Shown here: piece after piece, positions 1 to 6,336 of the stretch
How the letters are laid out: each line of letters opens with the position of its first letter
How positions within the stretch are numbered: the first letter of the stretch is position 1
From: an uncultured bacterium
GTDB lineage: Bacteria; Patescibacteriota; Minisyncoccia; Phycocordibacterales; PALSA-1337
DNA: 8,862 nt
Direction of reading: 5' to 3'
NCBI GenBank assembly: GCA_903870235.1
Contig: CAIQCA010000065.1
Span: 1 to 8,862 of the forward strand
The notes under the pieces: model-generated
The model's database searches: none
Seen by the model: only the letters and a program-made list of their open reading frames with translations
What the model was told of the DNA's origin: nothing
Made by a program: the position numbers and the translations under genes

Positions 1-678
1 ACAGATGGTCGCCCAAATCCGTTTGGTAATATTTAGGCGTTCGGTTTCGTCAGCTTTCTCCAATGCAGAGTTTATGTCCTGTGGGTTACAAACCCCACGA
101 TACCAACGCACGGCCGGCGGTTGTGGAAGTCGAGCGCGGATGGAATCGAGATTATTTTTAAAGTCCGCAGGAAGTTCAACCAAACCCCTCACTTGTACTA
201 GATCGATGGAAGCCGATGTGTGTCCGGCCAAACCATGTTCGTACGCAACCTTGATTAGACTTTGAACTTTTGTCCAATCAACATTCTGACCCTTCAATAA
301 CGCTCCAGCTTTGCTTTTATCTTCCTTGAGAAAAGCCAAGAGGATATGCTCTGGACCAACCTGGACCATACCCAAATCACCCGCCTCTTTCTGTGCAAGC
401 GCAAGGATCTTTTTCGTGATAGGTGTGTATACCCGCTGAGAGGTAGATGCTGACTCTTCTGCCACCGGTCCTACACCAATTATATGTTCGATCGTATTAC
501 AGATGGCCCCGATATCAACATCAATCGTCAAGAGCACATCGTGAGCAATACCCTCACTGAGACGCAAAAGACCTAGCAAGAGGAGCTCAGAGCCAATATG
601 CTCAAACTTAAGACGGACCGCCTCTTTAGCGGCCAATCCAAATACTTTTGTAGCAAGCGGCGTATAATTAGCAGACAT
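1..678 (-). CDS. Clp N-terminal repeat protein, partial (runs off the left edge)
   Basis: The frame is open from ATG at 678 down to base 1 (226 codons, no stop), so the C-terminus lies outside the window. Two tandem Clp N-terminal repeats are visible. The first covers about residues 4-70 (YTPLATKVFGLAAKEA, then HIGSELLLLGLL). The second covers about 84-150 (YTPITKKILALAQKEA, then VGPEHILLAFLKED) and has the usual ClpC/ClpA signature of a helix followed by xxGxEHxLLxxL. In that family the domain binds adaptors or substrates for a Clp unfoldase. In canonical ClpC the first AAA+ module starts soon after residue 150, with a Walker A motif by about residue 200. Residues 151-226 show no Walker A and do not read like ClpC. 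The protein is therefore either a stand-alone Clp_N protein or has an unusual insert before an ATPase. The start is chosen from a Shine-Dalgarno at 687-692 and the TTGACA promoter upstream. It is divergent from rpsU. Confidence 0.8.
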   Translation of the reverse strand, partial: MSANYTPLATKVFGLAAKEAVRLKFEHIGSELLLLGLLRLSEGIAHDVLLTIDVDIGAICNTIEHIIGVGPVAEESASTSQRVYTPITKKILALAQKEAGDLGMVQVGPEHILLAFLKEDKSKAGALLKGQNVDWTKVQSLIKVAYEHGLAGHTSASIDLVQVRGLVELPADFKNNLDSIRARLPQPPAVRWYRGVCNPQDINSALEKADETERLNITKRIWATIC

Positions 679-686
679 AACCAATT

Positions 687-692
687 TCTCCC
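687..692 (-). promoter_or_regulatory. Shine-Dalgarno of the Clp_N gene
   Basis: Minus-strand GGGAGA lies 8 bases before the ATG at 678. It is the clearest ribosome binding site in the window, where most other starts sit too close to a -10 box to carry one. It fixes the start at 678. Confidence 0.6.
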
Positions 693-721
693 ATTTGTTT
701 GAAGTTCATTTCCTAAAACTC

Positions 722-749
722 ATACTACACAGAATATTAGGTATGTCAA
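722..749 (-). promoter_or_regulatory. Promoter of the Clp_N gene
   Basis: Minus-strand TTGACA (744-749) is a perfect -35 box. A 16-base spacer separates it from TAGTAT (722-727), a good -10. Predicted transcription starts near 715, giving a leader of about 37 nt that contains the Shine-Dalgarno. It stands back to back with the rpsU promoter, whose -35 begins 53 bases away. Confidence 0.6.
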
Positions 750-801
750 AACTGCTCGCCTGAATTCTAGCCCCATATCCCACATGTTCCTTCTTAGACT
801 C

Positions 802-830
802 TTGCATGACAAAAAAACTCGTGCTACTAT
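802..830 (+). promoter_or_regulatory. Promoter of rpsU-ybeY
   Basis: TTGCAT (802-807), a 17-base spacer, then TACTAT (825-830) preceded by TGC, an extended -10. The predicted start near 837 leaves about 4 nt before the ATG at 841, so the mRNA would be nearly leaderless. Confidence 0.6.
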
Positions 831-840
831 ATCCCCCACA

Positions 841-1083
841 ATGAAAAACGTAGAAATTACTCGCAATCCAGGCGAAACTAGCGTAAGTATACTCCGCCGC
901 TTCAGCCGAAAGGTCCAAAGCTCTGGTGTTATTCCACGTAAGCGCAGCTTGAGATACAACAGCCGAGTCCAATCACATTACAAGGTCAAGATGAAAACAT
1001 TGAAAGCCATAAACCGTAGAGCGGCTTTGGCTGAATTGGTCAAACTTGGAAAAGCTCCACTTGAGACTAAGAAACGCAGGTAA
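841..1083 (+). CDS. rpsU: 30S ribosomal protein bS21
   Basis: The 80-residue product starts MKNVEITRNPGETSVSILRR and continues with an arginine- and lysine-rich helical body, the layout of bS21, a small-subunit protein near the mRNA exit channel and the anti-Shine-Dalgarno. It is somewhat longer than the roughly 70-residue E. coli protein, with a basic tail ending KKRR. An in-frame ATG at 784 would add 19 residues, but the -35 and -10 boxes (802-830) lie inside that extension and the added residues do not look like bS21, so 841 is preferred. No Shine-Dalgarno is visible; the ATG follows the -10 by only 10 bases. ybeY starts 12 bases after the stop, so the two are probably one operon. Both proteins act on the small subunit, which supports the pairing. 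Confidence 0.9.
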   Translation: MKNVEITRNPGETSVSILRRFSRKVQSSGVIPRKRSLRYNSRVQSHYKVKMKTLKAINRRAALAELVKLGKAPLETKKRR

Positions 1084-1095
1084 TACAGAGCGTCA

Positions 1096-1479
1096 ATGTC
1101 CAGTCAGACAAAAATTACAAAAAAACAGCGCGTTAAATCAAATAACGCGCGTTTTGCTGCAATAAAAAAAGCCGCCCTTGGCAAAAAATACAAACTGTCT
1201 CTAGTCTTCACTGACCCGGCAGAAATGCGTAAATTAAATCTTATTTATCGAGATAAAAATGAACCAACTGATATTCTAAGCTTTCCTCTTTCTGACACCG
1301 AAGGTGAGATATTTATCTCACGATCAGTGGCTCGCAAGGAAGCCGTGAAGTTTGGCCGACCATTGAATAATTTTATTGAATTCTTATTGATCCATGGCTG
1401 TGTTCACTTAAAAGGATACGATCATGGTGACAAAATGGAGCTTATAGAGAAACAGCTACGCAAAAAATTTAAAGTGTAA
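1096..1479 (+). CDS. ybeY: Endoribonuclease YbeY (rRNA maturation factor)
   Basis: The 127-residue product carries the family's zinc-binding signature HGCVHLKGYDHGDKME near the C-terminus, with the three histidines of the HGxxHLxGYDH pattern. It also has the upstream strand YRDKNEPTDILSFPL, matching the usual NxxxRxKxxPTDVLSFP. YbeY is a metal-dependent single-strand endoribonuclease that takes part in 16S rRNA 3'-end maturation and 70S quality control in the cytoplasm. The family is usually about 150 residues; here the start is a short lysine-rich segment (residues 1-25) and the end is clipped soon after the histidine motif. It lies 12 bases after rpsU without its own promoter and with only a weak GAG as possible ribosome binding site, so it is probably cotranscribed and translationally linked to rpsU. 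Its third zinc ligand and catalytic context look intact. Confidence 0.92.
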   Translation: MSSQTKITKKQRVKSNNARFAAIKKAALGKKYKLSLVFTDPAEMRKLNLIYRDKNEPTDILSFPLSDTEGEIFISRSVARKEAVKFGRPLNNFIEFLLIHGCVHLKGYDHGDKMELIEKQLRKKFKV

Positions 1480-1488
1480 AAAACTGGG

Positions 1489-1550
1489 CAGTACAAATCA
1501 ATATAGGGTTTTTACGAGTCGCTGCACAAATTGCTGATATGCTTGTACTG
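1489..1550. repeat. Inverted repeat upstream of ftsA
   Basis: CAGTACAA (1489-1496) is exactly complementary to TTGTACTG (1543-1550), with 46 bases between. The arms may extend by an internal loop and a short ATAT pairing. It fills most of the gap between ybeY and ftsA and ends 3 bases before the predicted ftsA -35. It has no U-tract, so it is not a terminator; an operator or a leader structure on read-through mRNA is possible. Confidence 0.4.
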
Positions 1551-1553
1551 GTA

Positions 1554-1583
1554 GTGACGCAATGGGGCGCCATATGGTATTAT
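1554..1583 (+). promoter_or_regulatory. Promoter of ftsA
   Basis: GTGACG (1554-1559, four of six to TTGACA), an 18-base spacer, then TATTAT (1578-1583). The ATG at 1595 comes 11 bases after the -10, so the leader would be about 5 nt or less. Confidence 0.45.
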
Positions 1584-1594
1584 TCATATTAATT

Positions 1595-2776
1595 ATGGCT
1601 AGATCAATCGTTACAGGAATAGATGTCGGAACATACTCCATAAAGGTTGTTATTGCCGACGCCAAAGAAAAAACAGAAAAAGGCCTTCCTAAAATACTAG
1701 GAATTGGTACAACAGAATCTCGTGGCTTAAGACACGGCTATGTTACCAATGTTCGCGATGTTGCTGACAGTATTCGTCATGCTGTCCTGATCGCTGAAGA
1801 AAAAGCTGGTGTAAAAATCAAGCAAGCCTTTATAGGCGTTGGAGGTATTGGACTAGCTAGTACGGTTGTGAACAGCACACTCATCACTTCACGTGCTGAT
1901 GCTGAAATTACCGATTTGGACATGAAGAAGATTGACGAGCAAAGTGAGCACGATATACCTCATACTGCTAAGGCAAACCGACGCATTATCTATGACATCC
2001 CTCTTCAATATAAAATAGACGGTATACCAACACTCGGTAATCCGGCTGGTCTTACTGGAAACAAACTCGAACGCAAAACTCTTTTTATAACTTGTCTGGA
2101 TCACCACGTGGCCGACTTGATACAAGCGGTAAATGAAGCTGGTATAAAAGTAGAAGACATCATGGCGGCACCAGTCGCGGCTGGCTTCGTAACTCTGACC
2201 AAGTCACAAAAAGTGGCAGGCTGTGTTCTGGCCAATATCGGCTCAGAAACTGTTTCTATCGCTGTATTCGAAAATAATATTCCCACATCTCTCGAAGTCT
2301 TCCCGATCGGTTCAACAGATATCACGAACGACATTGCTCTCGGACTGAAAGTTCCCCTGGAAGAAGCTGAACAAATCAAAGTTGGTGCTATCACTGGTAG
2401 TTCATATCCACGAAAGAAACTTGAAGAAATAATCTCTGCTCGCCTTTCAGACATTTTTGAACTCATAGAAGTTCACCTGAAAAAGATTGGCCGCAATGGA
2501 CTCTTGCCTGCAGGTATCGTCATCACTGGTGGTGGTTCTGGACTTAACTCCATAGAAACCATGGGTAAAGTGGCGCTAAAACTTCCTGCTCGCATAGGAA
2601 CGATCGGCATAACAAACGGTAGCTCCTCTTTCAAAGACGCAACTTGGGCTGTAGCATATGGACTTTGTATCTGGGGTTTACACACCGAGGAGGGTCCAGA
2701 ACTTGATACTTCCATACAATTCTTAAAGAATACCCTTAAGGCTTGCAGACGTTGGTTTGCAAAATTTTTACCGTAA
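1595..2776 (+). CDS. ftsA: Cell division protein FtsA (actin-like membrane tether)
   Basis: The 393-residue product has the actin/HSP70 ATPase fold elements. Phosphate-1 loop is GIDVGTYSIK (about 8-17), a family 1C region follows (around 80-170), and the adenosine motif is ITGGGSG (about 310-316). The C-terminus ends in an amphipathic basic helix (FLKNTLKACRRWFAKFLP), the FtsA membrane-targeting sequence. FtsA polymerises on the inner face of the membrane and anchors FtsZ through the FtsZ C-terminal peptide; the partner ftsZ lies two genes downstream. The phosphate-2 loop reads ANIGSETVS (213-221) where FtsA usually has VDIGGGTTD, so the aspartate and two of the three glycines are changed. 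The start is taken as ATG 1595 because the predicted -10 lies just upstream and MARSIVTGIDVG matches typical FtsA N-termini; an ATG at 1562 would add 11 atypical residues that overlap the promoter. Confidence 0.93.
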   Translation: MARSIVTGIDVGTYSIKVVIADAKEKTEKGLPKILGIGTTESRGLRHGYVTNVRDVADSIRHAVLIAEEKAGVKIKQAFIGVGGIGLASTVVNSTLITSRADAEITDLDMKKIDEQSEHDIPHTAKANRRIIYDIPLQYKIDGIPTLGNPAGLTGNKLERKTLFITCLDHHVADLIQAVNEAGIKVEDIMAAPVAAGFVTLTKSQKVAGCVLANIGSETVSIAVFENNIPTSLEVFPIGSTDITNDIALGLKVPLEEAEQIKVGAITGSSYPRKKLEEIISARLSDIFELIEVHLKKIGRNGLLPAGIVITGGGSGLNSIETMGKVALKLPARIGTIGITNGSSSFKDATWAVAYGLCIWGLHTEEGPELDTSIQFLKNTLKACRRWFAKFLP

Positions 2777-2782
2777 TCAAAA

Positions 2783-2802
2783 TGCGCCAGATACATGGCG
2801 CA
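2783..2802. other. Hairpin between ftsA and the hydrolase gene
   Basis: TGCGCC (2783-2788) pairs with GGCGCA (2797-2802) around an 8-base loop. No plus-strand T-tract follows (CCTAAATAAAAA), so it is not a normal forward terminator; it may partly attenuate or stabilise the ftsA mRNA end. It starts 6 bases after the ftsA stop and ends 14 bases before the next ATG. Confidence 0.4.
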
Positions 2803-2816
2803 CCTAAATAAAAACC

Positions 2817-3371
2817 ATGGTTTTACCCGGACATTTAGCAGGAGGATATTTGGCGGCTTTAGCTCTTTTGAGTATCACTCACGCCAGTTCTAACGGCGCT
2901 TTTAGTCATGAACAACTAAATACACTTTTAATTATCGGGACACTGGCTGGCGAATTGCCAGATATTGATCTAGTGCGTTTTCATTTCGAAGAAAAAAGTC
3001 AGAAGGCCAACATGGTCCGAAGTCACCGCGAATATTTCACTCACGGACCTTTGTTCTGGATCGTCACCTGCGCGCTAGTCTCTCTGATCGGATATTTATT
3101 TGGTAATACGTTTACGATTTACTTGGGATTTATTTTGATGGTCAGCGCTCTAAGTCACCTCATACTAGATTCCATAGATGATGGCGTCATGTGGTTATGG
3201 CCATTTTCAAAAAGACGCTTTGGAATTTTCAAGAGTAAGGAAGTTCTGGTAAATGGTCCTCATTCGATTTCATATTATTGGAAATTTATCACCAATGAGT
3301 ACCCAAGATATTGGAGTTTTTATATAGAAGTTCTGACTACTTTGGTAGCTGTATTTTTTATATTTAAGTAA
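2817..3371 (+). CDS. Membrane-bound metal-dependent hydrolase, YdjM/DUF457 type
   Basis: The 184-residue product matches the YdjM-like family (PF04307) by its ordered motifs: H6 near the N-terminus, LAGELPDID (43-51), SHREYFTH (69-76) and SHLILDSIDD (113-122). Together these supply the His and Asp residues expected to bind metal. Hydrophobic segments at about 10-22, 36-47, 78-97, 99-116 and 166-183 indicate an integral membrane protein. The substrate of the family is not established; relatives are often called inner-membrane hydrolases and some are SOS-regulated in enterobacteria. It sits 40 bases after ftsA and about 100 before ftsZ on the same strand, which suggests cotranscription with the division genes and possibly a role at the envelope, but that is inference. 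No Shine-Dalgarno is visible before ATG 2817. The residues after the last motif (WLWPFSKRRFGIF) are typical of the family. Confidence 0.85.
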   Translation: MVLPGHLAGGYLAALALLSITHASSNGAFSHEQLNTLLIIGTLAGELPDIDLVRFHFEEKSQKANMVRSHREYFTHGPLFWIVTCALVSLIGYLFGNTFTIYLGFILMVSALSHLILDSIDDGVMWLWPFSKRRFGIFKSKEVLVNGPHSISYYWKFITNEYPRYWSFYIEVLTTLVAVFFIFK

Positions 3372-3406
3372 TCAAACCAAGCGGCAGTCAACTAGAGATA
3401 TGCCCC

Positions 3407-3434
3407 TTGTATAATGAACAAGCTGTGATAATAT
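3407..3434 (+). promoter_or_regulatory. Promoter region of ftsZ
   Basis: Two overlapping -10-like boxes are present. TATAAT at 3410-3415 is a perfect box without a good -35. TTGTAT (3407-3412), 16 bases, TAATAT (3429-3434) forms a complete promoter. Transcription from the second would start near 3440 and give a leader of about 32 nt. The boxes fall inside the in-frame extension that begins at 3407, which argues against that start. Confidence 0.45.
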
Positions 3435-3472
3435 ACAGCGTACATAACTATCCATTTGTTAATTCATTTTCT

Positions 3473-4675
3473 ATGCCAAACATTACCCCAGATATCGAAG
3501 CATTTGCCCGTATAAAGGTTCTTGGAGTTGGAGGTTCCGGCGGAAACGCAGTGAACCACATGATCAACAGTAAAGTTAAAGGTGTCGATTTCATAACTAT
3601 AAATACTGACTCGCAAGACCTACACAGGTCTCTCGCTAAGAAGCGTATTCACATCGGAAAAAATCTAACTCGTGGTCTAGGCACAGGCATGAACGCTGAC
3701 CTCGGTCGTCGCGCTGTCGAAGAGACTCGTGATGAGATCCAAGATGCTATCAAGGGTGCGGACATGGTCTTCGTCACTTGTGGTGAAGGCGGTGGTACTG
3801 GAAGCGGTGCTTCCCCGATGGTTGCTCGCATCGCCAAGGAGCTTGGTTGTCTCACTGTTGCTGTTGTCACAAAACCTTTCTTCTTCGAAGGACGTCAGCG
3901 TAGCCGTATTGCCGAAGTTGGTCTCGATGAATTGAAAAAAGAAGTAGACGCCATCATCGTTATTCCAAACGATCGTCTTCTTTCCGCTATCGACAAGGCT
4001 ACTACTGTTAAGAACGCTTTCTCAATGTGTGACGAGATACTCCGACACGCCGTTGAAGGTATTTCCGACCTTATCACTACACCAGGTATCATTAACATCG
4101 ACTTCGCAGATATCCGCACCGTCATGGAAAATGCCGGCTCAGCACTTATGGGTATAGGTACAGCGACCGGTGAGAACCGCGCTATTGAAGCCGCTAAGGC
4201 CGCTATCAACTCACCTCTTCTCGATGTTTCTATCACTGGTTCCAAGGGTGTACTCTTCTCGATTGCTGGTGGTGAAGACCTTACAATGTTCGAAATCCAA
4301 GATGCCGCCAAAGTTATCACTGAGTCTATCGATCCTGAAGCCAAGATTATCTTTGGTACAGTCCGCGATGACAAGCTCAAGAAAAACGAGGTCAAGATCA
4401 CGGTTATCGCGACTGGTTTTCCTGAAGGTAATACTGCTCCAGCCAGACCATCGAGCATGTCGCTTGGTGATATGACAGTTTCAGCTATTTCCAAGAGTCC
4501 AGAAAAAGAAAAGGGTAAAATCTTCCACTCTGCTCCAGGTCCAAAACATGAAAATGGCCCAGCTGAAAAAGTTACAGATATAAAGAAGCCTGTTGCTCCG
4601 GCCGCTAAGCCTGCAGATGATGATGACGATTGGGGTGCTGTACCAGCCTTCCTCCGAAGATCGAGATTGAAGTAG
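3473..4675 (+). CDS. ftsZ: Cell division protein FtsZ (tubulin-like GTPase)
   Basis: The 400-residue product has a short N-terminal arm, then the nucleotide-binding start KVLGVGGSGGNAVNHM and the tubulin signature GGGTGSGASP (106-115). The T7 synergy loop NIDFADI (208-214) is intact and supplies the aspartates that complete GTP hydrolysis on the neighbouring subunit. A variable acidic and proline-rich linker (about 325-385) follows. It ends with five aspartates and the C-terminal peptide WGAVPAFLRRSRLK, which matches the PAFLR core that binds FtsA. FtsZ forms the cytoplasmic division ring. The signature has Ser in place of the commoner Thr at position 111, a conservative change. The start is ATG 3473: it gives a normal FtsZ N-terminus, while the in-frame ATG at 3407 adds 22 residues encoded by promoter sequence. 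It is followed by a strong terminator. Function is considered certain. Confidence 0.97.
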   Translation: MPNITPDIEAFARIKVLGVGGSGGNAVNHMINSKVKGVDFITINTDSQDLHRSLAKKRIHIGKNLTRGLGTGMNADLGRRAVEETRDEIQDAIKGADMVFVTCGEGGGTGSGASPMVARIAKELGCLTVAVVTKPFFFEGRQRSRIAEVGLDELKKEVDAIIVIPNDRLLSAIDKATTVKNAFSMCDEILRHAVEGISDLITTPGIINIDFADIRTVMENAGSALMGIGTATGENRAIEAAKAAINSPLLDVSITGSKGVLFSIAGGEDLTMFEIQDAAKVITESIDPEAKIIFGTVRDDKLKKNEVKITVIATGFPEGNTAPARPSSMSLGDMTVSAISKSPEKEKGKIFHSAPGPKHENGPAEKVTDIKKPVAPAAKPADDDDDWGAVPAFLRRSRLK

Positions 4676-4702
4676 GAATATATTTTCAATAAGTCCAAAA
4701 TA

Positions 4703-4732
4703 AAAACAACTCTTCAATGAGTTGTTTTTATT
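4703..4732 (+). terminator. Intrinsic terminator after ftsZ
   Basis: AAAACAACTC (4703-4712) pairs perfectly with GAGTTGTTTT (4719-4728) around the loop TTCAAT, followed by a T-rich run. It lies 28 bases after the ftsZ stop and closes the ftsA-hydrolase-ftsZ unit. Confidence 0.85.
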
Positions 4733-4741
4733 TGCTACAAT
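4713..4741 (+). promoter_or_regulatory. Promoter of trxB, embedded in the ftsZ terminator
   Basis: The -10 is TACAAT (4736-4741), extended by TGC. The best -35 at a 17-base spacing is TTCAAT (4713-4718), which is the terminator loop. ATG 4751 comes 9 bases after the -10, so the transcript starts at or within about 3 nt of the start codon. Confidence 0.5.
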
Positions 4742-4750
4742 GTACCCACT

Positions 4751-5716
4751 ATGACATACGACCTTGCAATCATTGGTGGTGGACCGGCCGGAGCTGCGGC
4801 AGCTGTTTATGCTGCACGTAAACGCCTTCGAACCATCGTCATCGCAAAGGATTGGCTTGGTCAAAGTTCAGTCTCAGAAAAGATAGAGAACTGGGTTGGT
4901 ACTCCTGCCATCTCAGGTATAGAGCTTTCAAAAAATTTGGAGGTTCATGCCAAGACCTATGCGAAAGATGCTGTCAGTGGTGCAGAAATATTGACTTTCA
5001 AAGATGGAGAATCCTGCATAGAAATAGGCAAACAAAATAGTGATAAATCCGCCAACCCCAAAGACCACATCTTCTCCATAACAACAAACAAAGGTTCATA
5101 CGAAGCAAAAACTATCCTTATCGTTAGTGGGAGCAGTCGCCGTCAACTAGATATAAAGGGTGCCAAAGAATTTGAGCATAAAGGCCTTACTTACTGCGCC
5201 ACCTGTGATGGACCGATGTATGACGGCCAAGACGTTGCTGTAGTTGGTGGTGGAAACGCCGCTTTCGAAAGTGCTGCTCAATTGTTGGCATATTGTAAAA
5301 GCGTCACACTACTAAATAGAAGTGAGATATTTAAAGCAGATCCTGGAACGATAGAAAAGGTTGGTAAAAATCCTAAGGTAAAGATAATCGTAAATGCCGT
5401 ACCGAAGGAAGTTACCGGTGACAAATTTGTCACCTCATTTACATACACAGATACGATTAGCAAAAAAGACACCACATTAAATGTAACCGGAATATTTGTA
5501 GAAATTGGTGCTATTCCAAATACCGACTTTGCTAAGAACATAATCAGTCTAAACAAGACCAATCATGTCGTCACTGACCCTAAGAATCAACGCACAACTA
5601 CGGGCGGTATCTGGGCAGCAGGAGATTGTACTGACGGTCTATATCATCAGAACAATATTGCCGCTGGAGATGCTGTAAAAGCTATTGAGGATATTTACTT
5701 TTATTTGCACACTTAG
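4751..5716 (+). CDS. trxB: Thioredoxin-disulfide reductase
   Basis: The 321-residue product is a normal-length low-molecular-weight thioredoxin reductase. It shows the N-terminal FAD dinucleotide motif AIIGGGPAGAAAA (from residue 6), the redox-active CATC (149-152) in the typical YCATCDGPMYDG context, and the NADPH-domain motif VVGGGNAAFESA (from 164). The C-terminal FAD motif is GIWAAGDCTDG (286-296). It transfers electrons from NAD(P)H through FAD to the active-site disulfide and on to thioredoxin in the cytoplasm. After VVGGGNAA the usual HRR-type NADPH 2'-phosphate motif of NADPH-specific enzymes is replaced by LLNRSEIFKA, so coenzyme preference could differ; this is inference. No thioredoxin gene is adjacent. 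It has its own near-leaderless promoter, and its last 35 bases overlap the 3' end of the convergent nuclease gene. Confidence 0.94.
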   Translation: MTYDLAIIGGGPAGAAAAVYAARKRLRTIVIAKDWLGQSSVSEKIENWVGTPAISGIELSKNLEVHAKTYAKDAVSGAEILTFKDGESCIEIGKQNSDKSANPKDHIFSITTNKGSYEAKTILIVSGSSRRQLDIKGAKEFEHKGLTYCATCDGPMYDGQDVAVVGGGNAAFESAAQLLAYCKSVTLLNRSEIFKADPGTIEKVGKNPKVKIIVNAVPKEVTGDKFVTSFTYTDTISKKDTTLNVTGIFVEIGAIPNTDFAKNIISLNKTNHVVTDPKNQRTTTGGIWAAGDCTDGLYHQNNIAAGDAVKAIEDIYFYLHT

Positions 5717-6257
5717 ACCACAACCCCAACTTTGCTTTCTGCGCCGATGTCTCCAAATCGCGAAATTCTTTTTGCATAGAATAAGCTGAGCCAAAAGTGT
5801 ATTCTCTAGCATAACCTTTCTCAATCATGAACTCATTGTAAAATAGTGCATCATCGCGATATACATAGGCTAAATATCGACCATACTTATCTTTTAGTTC
5901 CCTACCTGGATTGAAAACCAGCTTGACCTTGTGACCATTCAAAATCTCCTTGGCTTCGGCGGAGGCTTCGGAGCCATAACATTCCACAGGCTTACGCGGG
6001 TCAACGGTTTCCGGTGTATTTATACCGAGCACACGAACGGTTATAATTTTTGAATCTCCGGCATTTTCTTCTTTGTTTGTGTCAACTATATTAACCTTAA
6101 AAGTATCTCCATCTACAACATAACTAACTGGATAATAAATACTCGAGTCAATTTTTATATCATCCTGCGCCGTCTTGCTAAGCCACACCGCACTCACACA
6201 GACAACCACAAGCACACATATCACCCCGATAAGAGCGATCTTCTTTTTATTTATCAT
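5682..6257 (-). CDS. Membrane-anchored staphylococcal nuclease-like protein
   Basis: The 191-residue product begins with three lysines and one hydrophobic segment (about 7-26), a signal anchor or uncleaved signal, which places the rest outside the cytoplasmic membrane. Residues 41-185 are an SNase-like domain (PF00565). They include VVDGDTFKV (47-55, metal-binding Asp), VRVLGINTPE (74-83, equivalents of Arg35 and Glu43 of the S. aureus enzyme) and DKYGRYLAYVY (123-133, equivalent of Arg87). The Asp40 equivalent is Asn80, a change that can be read directly. The C-terminal LGLWSK is the normal end of the fold. Such enzymes cut DNA and RNA with calcium. In a reduced-genome cell that probably imports nucleotides, a scavenging role is plausible but inferred. 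Cys93 and the cysteine near 184 could form a disulfide. The gene converges on trxB with a 35-base overlap and has its own promoter at 6300-6327. Confidence 0.88.
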   Translation of the reverse strand: MINKKKIALIGVICVLVVVCVSAVWLSKTAQDDIKIDSSIYYPVSYVVDGDTFKVNIVDTNKEENAGDSKIITVRVLGINTPETVDPRKPVECYGSEASAEAKEILNGHKVKLVFNPGRELKDKYGRYLAYVYRDDALFYNEFMIEKGYAREYTFGSAYSMQKEFRDLETSAQKAKLGLWSKCANKSKYPQ

Positions 6258-6280
6258 TTTCTACTGATGTCCGACAACAT
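6254..6280 (-). CDS. Possible 8-residue leader peptide before the nuclease gene
   Basis: Minus-strand ATG at 6280 opens an 8-codon frame (MLSDISRK) whose TGA overlaps the nuclease ATG as ATGA. AAGGGAA (6285-6291) stands 4 bases before it as a possible, rather close, Shine-Dalgarno. The nuclease ATG itself has no good ribosome binding site, so re-initiation from this mini-frame is possible. The same stretch forms a 6-bp hairpin (TGATGT/ACATCA, 6265-6282), which is an alternative reading. A frame this short can occur by chance. Confidence 0.3.
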   Translation of the reverse strand: MLSDISRK

Positions 6281-6299
6281 CAACTTCCCTTGTAAGCTC

Positions 6300-6327
6300 A
6301 TTATACCTGGAATGAAACACTATACAA
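6300..6327 (-). promoter_or_regulatory. Promoter of the nuclease gene
   Basis: Minus-strand TTGTAT (6322-6327), a 16-base spacer, then a perfect TATAAT (6300-6305). Transcription is expected near 6293, giving a leader of about 35 nt. It lies between the nuclease gene and the end of the membrane-protein gene, so the two minus-strand genes need not share one transcript. Confidence 0.65.
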
Positions 6328-6336
6328 AATATGGTT

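Noticed and set aside
5..265. Plus-strand 86-codon frame at the left edge
   Set aside because: Antisense to the Clp_N protein, no promoter or ribosome binding site, no motif.
784..840. N-terminal extension of bS21 from ATG 784
   Set aside because: The -35 and -10 boxes of the gene lie inside it and the added residues do not resemble bS21.
1562..1594. N-terminal extension of FtsA from ATG 1562
   Set aside because: It covers the predicted -10; residues before MARSIVTGIDVG are not FtsA-like.
3407..3472. N-terminal extension of FtsZ from ATG 3407
   Set aside because: It contains TATAAT and a second -10 box; ATG 3473 gives a standard FtsZ N-terminus.
3895..4698. 267-codon minus-strand frame antisense to ftsZ
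   Set aside because: Long only because the ftsZ codon choice leaves few stops in that frame; Ser/Ile/Ala-rich translation without motifs and fully inside a certain gene.
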